The translations under genes were made by a program, and so were the position numbers. This document shows positions 19,301 to 26,400 of a stretch of 64,000 bases of DNA, in pieces. Origin of the DNA: Vreelandella zhaodongensis (GTDB lineage Bacteria > Pseudomonadota > Gammaproteobacteria > Pseudomonadales > Halomonadaceae); NCBI RefSeq assembly GCF_013415115.1, contig NZ_JACCDD010000009.1, positions 1-64,000 on the forward strand. The letters are read 5' to 3'. Every line of letters starts with the position of its first letter. Positions within the stretch are counted from its first letter, which is position 1. The notes beneath the pieces were generated by a model. It had not been told where the DNA came from. It ran no database searches and saw nothing but the letters and a program-made list of their open reading frames with translations.

Positions 19301-22158
19301 AACCCGTCGGCAGCGCCGGTGGTCGGGTTATAGCCCTGGATGCCCGCGCCAGTGTCAGCTATCGAACTACTGCCTAGCGCCACGCCACCTTCTTCGGTGA
19401 CATCCGCTGCATTGCCCATCACAAAGGCATCGGCGACATCAATATCATTATCGTTACCGATGATACGGCTACCTTCCGCCGTATCGGCCAACACGTTACG
19501 ATTACCAAAGGTTCCCGCTTCGTCGGCATCGATCTCATTATCGTTACCCAATGCATAACTGCCATCGCCGGTGATGATATTGGGATCACCAACGGCACCT
19601 GAACGGGCACCGCTCACCTCATTTCGATAACCAATACTGATGCTTTGTTCGCCAGAGGCAATGGCACCGGTACCGATAGCGAGAGCATCGAGGCCCGTTG
19701 CTTGCGCCCCATCGCCCATGGCAACTGAAGAGTCACTCGATGCCAAAGCATTGGAGCCCACCGCTAAGGCTTTAATTCCCTGAGCACGCGAGGAACCACC
19801 CAGCGCGGTCGCACCGTCTTTGGTAGCGCGCGACGAGGAGCCAACCGCCACACCTTTCACGCCATTAGCGATACCATTAAGCGCAACGCCTCCTTCGCCT
19901 GTAGCCGCAGCGCCTGAGATTACCGCATCACCGATGGCGATGGCGCCAGTGCCAGTGGCGCGTGCTTGCCAGCCCAGCGCTGTACTGCGCGTTGCTGATT
20001 CGGTCTGTCGACCTATAGAAATGCCGTAACCGGTGCCCGTCTTGGCCTGATCACCAATCGCGACGCCCCAGTTTGCCCGCGTTCCAGCGCCGATTGAGAC
20101 ACCCGCATTAGCATTGAGACCTTCCGTGGCCGCCCCCGTCCCCACATAGGCACCATAACCAAGTGCGATGCTATCGGCGCGTCCCGCGTTCGCACTGCGC
20201 CCCATAGCAATGGTTCTGTTGTTACTAGCCCTTGCACCGATACCTATGGCAGTGGACTCTTCGCTGGTTGCCCGCGCGTCATGGCCAACGGAAATACTAC
20301 CACTACCTTCCGAGCGCGCATTGGTACCAAGAGCAACATGATTAGCGGTATCACCTCCGGTAGACGCCCCATCACCTATGGCAACACTTGACGCCCCCCT
20401 AGCTCGCGCACTAACACCCGCAGCTAGCGCATTGACCCCCGTAGCACCATCGTTATTAAAGTTATCTTGCTGTACACCATCGTCGTTGACGCTGAAGTAG
20501 TGAATTTCGCTGGCTTTTAACTGCGCTACGTTAACCGCATCAGAGTCCTCACTACCCGCAGCCACACCCGTAATTTGGCGGAACACGCCATTATCGGCGT
20601 CACCCACAGCCACTGCGCCAGTGGTACTCTCGGTGGCAGCAATCGCAGCATTAAGCCCATCGGCAGCACTGGTGGTCGGGTTATAGCCCTGGATGCCTGC
20701 GCCGGTGTCGGCGACTGAGCCACTACCTAATGCCACGCCTCCCTCTTCGGTGACATCTGCGTTATTACCCACCACCATGGCATCAGCAACATCGATATTA
20801 TTGTCGTTGCCGATAATACGGCTACCTTCAGCTGTAGCGGCCAGTACGTTGCGATTACCAAAGGCACCCGCTTCGTCGGCATCAATCTCATTGTCGTTGC
20901 CAACCGCGTAGGAGCCGTCACCCGTGATGATGTTAGGGTCACCGACGGCACCTGAGCCCGTACCGGAAACCTCGTTAGCAAAGCCGATACTGATGGATTT
21001 TTCGCCAGAGGCGATGGCACCCGTGCCTATGGCCAGAGAATCTATACCTGATGCCACGGCCCCAGTACCCATAGTGACAGCTCTATCACCGCTCGCGAGC
21101 GCCTGAGAACCTATTGCGATACCGTCAATCGCAGTGACGAGGGTGCCAGAAGTGTCCACCGTCGCATTGGAAGCCTCATCAGTGGCGCCCCCGATCGCGA
21201 TACCTCGCGTTGCACCATTTTCCACTCGGCTACCGAGCCCCACGGCCGTGCCAGCGTCGGCATCGGCCCAGGCGCGCCGCCCTAGCGCCGTTGTGTTCTG
21301 CTGTAAAGCGCTTGCCGCGACTCCTAAGGCCGTAGCACTAAAGCCAGTTCCTTGTGTTAGCTGACCTATCGCAACAGCGTGGCTTGCGGCTGCCTCTGCA
21401 CGATCGCCAATTGCTACTGTAGCGAAATCGCTCGCCTTGGCCTGCCCTCCCATTGCGATACTACTGGTTCCTGAAGCCTGGGCTCCGCGCACACCATCTG
21501 CACCGATGGCAATAGAGTGAAGGCCAGAAGCGATGGTGGAATCCGCTACCGCCAATGGCGTTGTGCCATCCCCACCTGCACCACCTATCGCCACCGCGTT
21601 ACGCGCCGTTGCCTGACTGCCAAAACCTAATGCCGTGCCACTCACGCCGGTAGCACGACTTTCTAACCCTATTGCCGTCGCCCAGCGTGCAGCCCTAACA
21701 TTAAAACCAAATGCTGCCCCGCCAGCCCCAGTGACCTGACTAAAAGTGCCATAGACAGTTGCTGCCGACTGATTATTGCCACTGGCATTACAACCAGCAA
21801 CGGTAGAGTAGGTGCCACTACCATCTATAGGATCTGCTGTGGTATTGCCAGTTGTTAACCTGCCAATTGCTATCCCTCCTCCTCCAGACACACAACTGCC
21901 ACCATCTGAGGCAAATTTGCGTGCCTCGGCGTCTGAAATACCCAACGGCAGTAACAGCATCGTGGCACAGGCAAGCACTAATATTTTGGGTTTTAGTGGT
22001 GCAAACACATGGCTCTCTGTCGCTTGCCGTATCGGCATTGGCGGCTGTCCTATCTGTTTACTTCCATTTCCCGCTTTGTGTTGAGAGCGAGCGGCTTCTG
22101 ATGCCACGACCAAGCGACCTAAGGTGCGGTTCCAGATAAGGCGAAATACGTTATTCAT
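7330..22158 (-). CDS. Giant trimeric autotransporter adhesin 2 (4942 aa)
   Basis: Complete type Vc adhesin. Extended signal peptide MNNVFRLIWNRTLGRLVV, hydrophobic core about residues 55-78. Head repeats (xAIAIGxxAxAxG) occupy about residues 80-1240, interrupted by neck motifs near 528 and 978 that lead into YFSVNDD...NNDGATG linkers. A third neck near 1243 opens the stalk. Residues about 1294-4248 are 17 tandem cassettes of 175-177 residues. A short second head (GSTAVGYEARATGDRALAMG) lies near 4526, then necks, a coiled coil (about 4840-4873) and the YadA-type anchor barrel. The C-terminus reads GISGVID, lacking the usual terminal aromatic residue. GGGAG precedes the ATG. A TpgA-like lipoprotein gene follows. 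It should form a very long trimeric fibre exported through its own barrel with the BAM complex; the ligand is unknown. Confidence 0.95.
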   Translation of the reverse strand: MNNVFRLIWNRTLGRLVVASEAARSQHKAGNGSKQIGQPPMPIRQATESHVFAPLKPKILVLACATMLLLPLGISDAEARKFASDGGSCVSGGGGIAIGRLTTGNTTADPIDGSGTYSTVAGCNASGNNQSAATVYGTFSQVTGAGGAAFGFNVRAARWATAIGLESRATGVSGTALGFGSQATARNAVAIGGAGGDGTTPLAVADSTIASGLHSIAIGADGVRGAQASGTSSIAMGGQAKASDFATVAIGDRAEAAASHAVAIGQLTQGTGFSATALGVAASALQQNTTALGRRAWADADAGTAVGLGSRVENGATRGIAIGGATDEASNATVDTSGTLVTAIDGIAIGSQALASGDRAVTMGTGAVASGIDSLAIGTGAIASGEKSISIGFANEVSGTGSGAVGDPNIITGDGSYAVGNDNEIDADEAGAFGNRNVLAATAEGSRIIGNDNNIDVADAMVVGNNADVTEEGGVALGSGSVADTGAGIQGYNPTTSAADGLNAAIAATESTTGAVAVGDADNGVFRQITGVAAGSEDSDAVNVAQLKASEIHYFSVNDDGVQQDNFNNDGATGVNALAAGVSARARGASSVAIGDGASTGGDTANHVALGTNARSEGSGSISVGHDARATSEESTAIGIGARASNNRTIAMGRSANAGRADSIALGYGAYVGTGAATEGLNANAGVSIGAGTRANWGVAIGDQAKTGTGYGISIGRQTESATRSTALGWQARATGTGAIAIGDAVISGAAATGEGGVALNGIANGVKGVAVGSSSRATKDGATALGGSSRAQGIKALAVGSNALASSDSSVAMGDGAQATGLDALAIGTGAIASGEQSISIGYRNEVSGARSGAVGDPNIITGDGSYALGNDNEIDADEAGTFGNRNVLADTAEGSRIIGNDNDIDVADAFVMGNAADVTEEGGVALGSSSIADTGAGIQGYNPTTGAADGLDAAIAATESTTGAVAVGDATGGVFRQITGVAAGTEDSDAVNVAQLKASEIHYFSVNDDNNPQGNYANDGATGANALAAGVNAEAVGDGDVAIGEGARVDGSTLGGSSVAVGQLSEVDGAADAAALGSRAQVSSGSDGGTAIGSEATVGTDSRNAISIGRLTSVGSNAWDSVALGSAALVGEGASGAISIGTLASNADGAFNSIALGIAANNTESGSVSIGSEASTTAGGAVAIGGSATATAANGVALGSESEADTAAGIAGYVPFGASATDTSAIEGTVAQRAAVDVGSRQITSVAAGTELDDAVNVSQLIAAQSKVEAGTNVADVVESENPDGGTIYTVNADGTTVSAGTGVDVTPTGPDANNITDYEVALNQDTQDSLLLADSALQSVVTQIDGVDVKTLDQDDNVANFIGGKNIELSDDGGSIEIATADNVVFSDVQTDTLTAGPITIGAGGMDAGNTTITGVADGTAGDHAVNLSQLEDAAAASKTEVEAGTNVASVDQTTGADGQDIYTVNADGASVSAGSTAVEVAAGTPDANNVTDYAVDLSQASKDSLELADSALQTVVTQIDGTEVKTLDQDDNVANFVTGDNIVLSDEAGGIKIATAEDVTFTSVTSGSLTITGGPTLTGGGIDMNNTTISNLADGVDANDAVNLSQLEGAAAASRTEVEAGTNVASVDQTTGADGQDIYTVNADGASVSAGTGVDVVAAAPDANNVTDYEVALNQDTQDSLLLADSALQSVVTQIDGTEVKTLDQDDNVANFVTGDNIVLSDEAGGIKIATAEDVTFTSINSDSLAITGGPTLTGGGIDMNNTTISNLADGVNANDAVNLSQLEGAAAASKTEVEAGTNVASVDQTTGADGQDIYTVNADGTTVSAGTGMDVVATGPDADNVIDYEVALNQETQDSLLLADSALQTVVTQIDGTEVKTLDQDDNVANFVTGDNIVLTDEAGGIKIATAEDVTFTSVTSGSLAITGGPTLTGGGIDMNNTTISNLADGVNANDAVNLSQLEGAAAASRTEVAAGTNVASVDQTTGADGQDIYTVNADGASVSAGTGVDVVAAAPDANNVTDYEVALNQETQDSLLLADSALQTVVTQIDGTEVKTLDQDDNVANFVTGDNIVLTDEAGGIKIATAEDVTFTSINSDSLAITGGPTLTGGGIDMNNTTISNLADGVDANDAVNLSQLEGAAAASRTEVAAGTNVASVDQTTGADGQDIYTVNADGASVSAGTGVDVVAAAPDANNVTDYEVALNQETQDSLLLADSALQSVVTQIDGTEVKTLDQDDNVANFVTGDNIVLTDEAGGIKIATAEDVTFTSINSDSLAITGGPTLTGGGIDMSNTTISNLADGVDANDAVNLSQLEGAAAASRTEVEAGTNVASVDQTTGADGQDIYTVNADGASVTAGTGVTVTDTDAGGNVTDYEVALNQETQDSLLLADSALQTVVTQIDGTEVKTLDQDDNVANFVTGDNIVLTDEAGGIKIATAEDVTFTSINSDSLAITGGPTLTGGGIDMSNTTISNLADGVDANDAVNLSQLEGAAAASRTEVEAGTNVASVDQTTGADGQDIYTVNADGASVTAGTGVTVTDTDAGGNVTDYEVALNQETQDSLLLADSALQTVVTQIDGTEVKTLDQDDNVANFVTGDNIVLSDEAGGIKIATAEDVTFTSINSDSLAITGGPTLTGGGIDMNNTTISNLADGVDANDAVNLSQLEGAAAASKTEVEAGTNVASVDQTTGADGQDIYTVNADGASVSAGSTAVEVAAGTPDANNVTDYAVDLSQASKDSLELADSALQTVVTQIDGTEVKTLDQDDNVANFVTGDNIVLSDEAGGIKIATAEDVTFTSINSDSLAITGGPTLTGGGIDMSNTTISNLADGVDANDAVNLSQLEGAAAASKTEVEAGTNVASVDQTTGADGQDIYTVNADGASVSAGSTAVEVAAGTPDANNVTDYAVDLSQASKDSLELADSALQTVVTQIDGTEVKTLDQDDNVANFVTGDNIVLSDEAGGIKIATAEDVTFTSINSDSLAITGGPTLAGGGIDMNNTTISNLADGVDANDAVNLSQLEGAAAASRTEVAAGTNVASVDQTTGADGQDIYTVNADGTTVTAGTGVTVTDTDAGGNVTDYEVALNQETQDSLLLADSALQTVVTQIDGTEVKTLDQDDNVANFVTGDNIVLTDEAGGIKIATAEDVTFTSVTSGSLAIIGGPTLTGGGIDMNNTTISNLADGVNANDAVNLSQLEGAAAASKTEVEAGTNVASVDQTTGADGQDIYTVNADGASVSAGTGVDVVAAAPDANNVTDYEVALNQETQDSLLLADSALQTVVTQIDGTEVKTLDQDDNVANFVTGDNIVLTDEAGGIKIATAEDVTFTSVTSGSLAITGGPTLTGGGIDMNNTTISNLADGVNANDAVNLSQLEGAAAASKTEVEAGTNVASVDQTTGADGQDIYTVNADGASVTAGTGVTVTDTDAGGNVTDYEVALNQETQDSLLLADSALQSVVTQIDGTEVKTLDQDDNVANFVTGDNIVLTDEAGGIKIATAEDVTFTSVTSGSLAITGGPTLTGGGIDMNNTTISNLADGVDANDAVNLSQLEGAAAASKTEVEAGTNVASVDQTTGADGQDIYTVNADGASVSAGTGVDVVAAVPDANNVTDYEVALNQETQDSLLLADSALQTVVTQIDGTEVKTLDQDDNVANFVTGDNIVLTDEAGGIKIATAEDVTFTSINSDSLAITGGPTLTGGGIDMNNTIISNLADGVDANDAVNLSQLEGAAAASRTEVAAGTNVASVDQTTGADGQDIYTVNADGASVSAGTGVDVVAAVPDANNVTDYEVALNQETQDSLLLADSALQTVVTQIDGTEVKTLDQDDNVANFVTGDNIVLTDEAGGIKIATAEDVTFTSVTSGSLAITGGPTLTGGGIDMNNTTISNLADGVNANDAVNLSQLEGAAAASKTEVEAGTNVASVDQTTGADGQDIYTVNADGASVSAGTGVDVVAAVPDANNVTDYEVALNQDTQDSLLLADSALQTVVTQIDGTEVKTLDQDDNVANFVTGDNIVLTDEAGGIKIATAEDVTFTSINSDSLAITGGPTLTGGGIDMNNTTISNLADGVNANDAVNLSQLEGAAAASKTEVEAGTNVASVDQTTGADGQDIYTVNADGASVTAGTGVTVTDTDAGGNVTDYEVALNQETQDSLLLADSALQTVVTQIDGTEVKTLDQDDNVANFVTGDNIVLTDEAGGIKIATAEDVTFTSINSDSLAITGGPTLTGGGIDMNNTIISNLADGVDANDAVNLSQLEKVSDSANAGWNVTTTDETGTASSNVGPNANVDFVSGDENVVISHMRSEDGSTSIDYRLADDVRIGNSVSVGDTSISNDGLVITGGPSVTTQGIDAGNKQITNAASGVGDTPLDELEGDALGNVINAGDLQNVANNLSSSVTAAKTEVEAGNNMTVADRIGDDGQTIYTVATADEVNFDRVEVGSVSIDAGNVDDSGNTRIGGVGEGDVNEGSTDAINGSQLWATKDLINNLEEGLINIAGDLSDEYITNNGRGIRYVRTNDSGLPVSDAFAEGQGSTAVGYEARATGDRALAMGYDAVASHQGSVALGEGARTEAAVRTALVEIGGQTYQFAGVNPVATVSVGSAGAERTITNVAAGRISATSTDAINGSQLYAANQFMEALDTRLTIVEGDLGDLTETVAGIPQGGGGEGAVEYARNDDGSIDKSTVELAGEGGTKITNVAPGEIAPGSSDAVSGDQLHTTQQEVAGNTSNIEDNRNQIAGNTDSISNINSTLDKGLNVSADQGERVNRQLGDTVAVTGDENITTRTTGEGVQVTLNRELNVDSVTTGNTTVNNDGVRIQGGPSMTVDGFDANGTTITNVAPGVNPGDAVNVGQMNELGQRFANEINNVHGRIDKVERNANAGIAAVAAMGHAPYVPGKLTYHVGGGHHSGESAVGVNFRRTADNGRWSLNAGVAGSRAGATIGLGISGVID
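9415..18275 (-). repeat. 17-copy tandem array of a ~528-bp stalk cassette inside adhesin 2
   Basis: Units recur every 525, 528 or 531 bp; equivalent points include 9869, 10397, 10925, 11453, 11978, 12506, 13031, 13562, 14093, 14618, 15143, 15671, 16199, 16727 and 17255. Each unit encodes ITGGPTLTGGGIDMNNTTIS, a DAVNLSQLEGAAAAS neck/coiled-coil start, VDQTTGADGQDIYTVNADG, one of several alternative 25-30-residue inserts, and VVTQIDGTEVKTLDQDDN. Length differences come from the insert: GVDVVAAAPDANN (528), GVTVTDTDAGGN (525) or STAVEVAAGTPDANN (531). The copy nearest the N-terminus is the most diverged. Boundaries are approximate. Confidence 0.93.
14402..15493 (-). repeat. Two consecutive cassettes reading as identical (525-bp tandem duplication)
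   Basis: Comparing by eye at an offset of 525 bp, bases 14402 to about 14968 match 14927 to 15493 without a difference that I could see, covering a full cassette with the GVTVTDTDAGGN insert. Mismatches appear just outside (14401 against 14926; 15494 against 14969). This looks like the youngest duplication in the array. Confidence 0.75.
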
Positions 22159-22554
22159 GGGGTTTCTCCCTTGCCGCTTCAGCGGGTAAAATCGTGCTGC
22201 CTGTTTTTAGTACTTATCTTGCGCACATTTTTTAACAGGCTAAAAATTAAGATCCTGGCTTAGTAAGGCATTGCTTAGAAGCGAGTAGATACTTTAAAGA
22301 TTAGCTATTTAAACTCTGCTAAATAAACAGACGCTTAATAAGTTAATGCATAAAAACTAATCAACAAGTAGGCAGCACAGGACTTAACTTTCATTCTTTA
22401 CAGCAATAGGGAAACCCACAACCAAAATTTACAATTGTTTACATTGCATACAGTTAAATATTTAACTCATGCTAAAAAACTGGCAAAAAAGAAAACAAAT
22501 ATGAATGGCGTGTCAGGACATCTTAAAAACACTCACTTAGCCAAATCATAATCA
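22159..22554 (-). promoter_or_regulatory. AT-rich promoter region of adhesin 2
   Basis: About 400 bases without a gene, between the terminator of the upstream lipoprotein gene and adhesin 2. It is strongly AT-rich. It holds TACAATTGTT (22430-22439), shared with the adhesin 1 leader, and a 16-bp perfect palindrome. Because a strong terminator lies upstream, adhesin 2 probably has its own promoter here. I could not define -35/-10 boxes reliably. Confidence 0.5.
22452..22467. promoter_or_regulatory. 16-bp perfect palindrome upstream of adhesin 2
   Basis: AGTTAAATATTTAACT is its own reverse complement. It lies about 290 bp upstream of the adhesin 2 start in AT-rich DNA. It may be an operator for a dimeric regulator, though AT-rich DNA makes such palindromes more likely by chance. 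Confidence 0.35.
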
Positions 22555-22560
22555 CTAAAA

Positions 22561-22587
22561 AACCGAAGCCTTATAAAAGCTTCGGTT
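22561..22587 (-). terminator. Rho-independent terminator after the adhesin 3-linked lipoprotein gene
   Basis: Perfect 9-bp stem AACCGAAGC (22561-22569) and GCTTCGGTT (22579-22587) with a 9-nt loop. On the minus strand it is followed directly by a run of T. It starts 35 nt after the lipoprotein stop codon and separates the adhesin 3 operon from adhesin 2. Confidence 0.88.
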
Positions 22588-22622
22588 CAAATATCATCAC
22601 CACTTAAAGGATTAGCTGCTAA

Positions 22623-23450
22623 TTAACTATTAGTAACTATTACCTCCACTCTGCGATTGGGCCGCAAGCACTCCTTCACACTTGTCGTGGCCACTTGGCC
22701 TGGGCAATCTACGATAGGATCAGCCTCTCCCCTTCCTAGCAGTGTTAAGTCACGACGCTCCATACCTTGTGACACTAAATAACGCCCTACCGACTCCGCT
22801 CGCGCCTGGGATAACCTTAAGTTGTATTGCTCATCTCCGAATCGATCCGTGTAACCAATGATGCGAACAGTCGGCGACGAGTAAGTGTTCAGCACCATTT
22901 CTGCCACTCTTTCTAAGGCGCGTCGACCTTCTAATGAGAGCTGGTCACTATCAAAATCAAATAGCACATCACCCGAAAGTGTTAGTTTCTCTTCACGTGG
23001 CTCAGCGGCAATCTCTTCCACCTCGATTGGCACTAATAGTGCCGGACACTGAGCATCACGCCAGCGAGTGCTTTCTAACGCCATATCGTTGTCATAGTGC
23101 ACTTGGTATTGGCAGGTAATGTACTCATTTCCATTACCTGTATAGAGATTGAAAACATAGTTCCACTCCCTAACACCAAAGAACCCTTCCGCGTAATGGG
23201 GGTTGCCGATCAACTGGCGTACTTGGTCTTTCGTCTGACTTTCCCTGATACGCAAAATGTTCTCAGGGTCAACAAACTTGCCACCGTCGTACCAGTTGCC
23301 CGCCAACGCAGGAAAGCCATCTCCTGCTTCACGCAGCTCCGTACGGTCATTATTGGGCGGACTAGCGCAACCCGCCAGAACGAGAACGGCGGCTACACTG
23401 GCGGCCCCAAGGGCCGCCTTTGTCATCATGTTTTTACTCAGTTTCTTCAC
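22623..23450 (-). CDS. tpgA: TpgA-like lipoprotein (SmpA/BamE + OmpA domains), partner of adhesin 3
   Basis: A 275-residue lipoprotein, close paralogue of the one at 6458-7249. Signal peptide with lipobox LAGC (Cys28); SmpA/BamE-like middle part with the shared phrases FGVREWNY and NLYTGNGNEYITCQY; OmpA-type C-terminal domain with LFDFDSDQL and GYTDRFGDEQYNLRLSQAR, keeping the Asp...Arg pair for peptidoglycan binding. The start is GTG at 23448-23450, supported by AGGAG immediately upstream; that Shine-Dalgarno directly follows the adhesin 3 stop, only 11 nt away, so the two genes are almost certainly one operon and probably translationally linked. Anchoring of the adhesin to peptidoglycan, as for Acinetobacter TpgA, is inferred. 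Confidence 0.9.
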   Translation of the reverse strand: MKKLSKNMMTKAALGAASVAAVLVLAGCASPPNNDRTELREAGDGFPALAGNWYDGGKFVDPENILRIRESQTKDQVRQLIGNPHYAEGFFGVREWNYVFNLYTGNGNEYITCQYQVHYDNDMALESTRWRDAQCPALLVPIEVEEIAAEPREEKLTLSGDVLFDFDSDQLSLEGRRALERVAEMVLNTYSSPTVRIIGYTDRFGDEQYNLRLSQARAESVGRYLVSQGMERRDLTLLGRGEADPIVDCPGQVATTSVKECLRPNRRVEVIVTNS

Positions 23451-23461
23451 GTCGTTCTCCT

Positions 23462-26400
23462 TTACCAGTGCCAGCCAGCGCCAACACCAGCGCCGAAGTT
23501 GCTTTGTGAATCGCCCGTCACCTTGCCCTGGATAACCCAGCGGCCATTATCTGAGAGACGCGAGACACCCACCGAGACCGCGGATTCACCACCGTAGGTA
23601 CCCGCCCCTACACCTATCATGCTCTTACCGGGCATCCAGGCTTGCGGCACCGTAGACGCCGCTATCGCACTGGCAGAGCCAGCATTAGCATTACGTTCTA
23701 CACGGTCGATACGTTCGTGAACGCTGATAATCTCGTTTTCAAAGCGACGACCAAGCTCATTCAACTGCCCCACGTTAGCGGCATCGGTAGCATTAATACC
23801 TGGTGCCACATTAGAGATCGTGGTGCCTTCCTCGCCTTTTAGCGTGATGGTGCCGTAGTCGACATTGCCCTCCTCATCACGGTCGTAGTTCACCGCGCCG
23901 CGTTGCACCGCGTCCAACTGACGAACGTTAACTGCATCGGTATCTTGGGTACCACCTGCCACATTGGTGATCTGGCGTTCATTACCCTCACTACCCACAG
24001 ACACAGCACCCTGAGTAGAAGCGACCGACTCATTAGAGAAGCGCTCACGCTCACCGTTCATCCCTTCACGGTCAGCAACGGAGTCCGCACCAAGTGCAAC
24101 GCTGCCGTCAGCCGTTGCCCGAGACCCAGCCCCCGAGGCGACACTACGGTCGCCTGCCGCAACGCTGCTTGGCCCCATGGCAATACTGTCAGCACCTTGC
24201 GAATCAGCCGCTGGGCCATCGCTATTAGCGCGGAAGTACTTAGAACCACCTTGCTCAATATTGGTGATCTGATTACTCACTTCCCACAGCTGGCTACCAT
24301 TAACTGCATCCGTGCTGTTCTGAGCGATGTCACCTGGTGCCACATTAGTTATTGTCGTACCACCATCGCCTTCCAGGGTAATCGTGTCATAGTTAACACT
24401 ACCGTCATCGTTGCGGTCATATTGCACTGCACGGTCACCCAGGTCTGCCAAGTCGTTGCTGATATCACTGATATCGCCTTCAACATTGGTAACGCGGTTG
24501 TCTAACGCACCGACCGCTTGGTTGGTGGCATACAATTGGCTGCCGTTAATCGCATCTGTGCTCTCAGCCGACACTCGGCCTGCCGCAACGTTCGTCACCG
24601 TGCGTTCAGCACCGGCGCTACCAACGCTAACAGTGGCTACCGGGGAGACTCCGGCAAACTGGTACGTCTGGCCAGCAATCTCGACCGATGTAGTGCCAAC
24701 CGCTGCTGCCGTTCGGGCGCCTTCTCCTAGCGCGACGCTACCTTGGTGCGATGCAATGGCGTCGTAACCCATCGCCAGTGCACGCTCTGCTGAGGCAATG
24801 GCCTCGTAGCCAACAGCTGTGGAACCTTGCCCTTGGGCAAAGGCATCGCTCACTGCTAAGCCACTATCGTTGGTGCGCACATAGCGAATGCCACGGCCAT
24901 TATCGGTGATGTACTCATCGCTTCCGTCACCCACAACATTCGTAACACTGTTTTCTAGCACTTCGAGCCACTGGTTAGTAGCGTAAAGTTGAGAGCCATT
25001 GATGGCATCCTTGCTATCGGCTGATACATCGCCTTCGGCTAAGTTGGTAATACCCTCGCTACTGATGACAGGCCCGTCTTGCCCTACGGTGAGGCTATTA
25101 GCGATCGATAGATCATCGGATAGTCCAAACGCGACTTCTTCACGATCATTAACCGTGGCCTGAGTAATGAGTATGTTTCCGTCATCACTCAGGAGATTAA
25201 CTTCACCAGAAGGTGCCACATTACTGGCTTCTCCATCTTCAACGCTCAGGTTCCACCCAGCATTAGCGGTAGCACTGACCTCTTCGATTGCCTGATTAGA
25301 CGCAAACAACTGGCTACCATTGATGGCATCGGTACTGGATGCACTTACGCGTCCTGCTGCCACATTGGTGATCGTGCGCTCATTACCCACACTACCAACG
25401 CTGACAGTGCTTGTCGGTGTAGTGCCTGCAAATGAGTAGTCGTTGCCAATCAGCGTAATGCCCTGGGTTTCAACCGGTTCATCCGTGGTGCTGTTGCTAC
25501 CTAGCGCTACACTTTGGTCATGGCTAACCGTCGCACCAGCCCCCAAGGCAATACCCTGCTGAGCTTCAGAACGGGCGTTGGTGCCAAACGCAATGCCATC
25601 TGATAGCAGCACTTCGGCACTATCGCCAACGGCAGTGCCGCCTGGGGCCATTTGCCCCACAATCGCACCATTGCCAATACCAATACCATTATCACCGTTA
25701 GTGACCGTGGTCGGGCCAACAGCAATACTGTCGTTACCTGCCGCAAGTGAGTCAGGCGCTGTGGAGTTGGCGTGGAAATACTTAGTGCCCGTTTCCACCA
25801 CGGAGCCTATCGCTCCCTGAAGCTGGCGAACGGTAACGGCGTCTTGCGCCTGGGTGCCATCGGCAACGTTAATAATTTGACGATAGGAGTCGCTATCCCC
25901 AACGGAAACCGCACCTAACAGTTCTTTGTCAGTGGTGTTGAATTCAATGGTTGCCGAACCCGCCGGGATAAAGCCTGATTCTGGCGCTAATGCACGATCA
26001 GAAATAGAGCCGCTACCCAGCGTCACGCTATCCCGAATCGGGGCGCTGGCACCAAAGCCCATGGCTACGGCCCCCTCACCACTGGCGGTGGCGTTAACGC
26101 CGGAGGCGATCGCGTTCAGACCGGTCGCGCCATCGTTATTGAAGTTGCCACCGACGATGCCGCCATCGTTTACGCTGTAGTAGCGAACTCGGTTTTCGTT
26201 GAAGTATTGAAGGTTCAGCGCATCACCTTCGTTCACTGGTGCGCCTACATTACGAATGACTTGATTATTCGCATCAATGCCGCCACTGGCGGTGATGCTG
26301 GGCCCGCCAGCAATAGTGAGGCCATCGTTGGTGACGGTGGTAAGGTTGCCGCTGCCATCGTCTACGCTCAGGCCAGCACTGGTGAGTTCACTGTTGCCGG

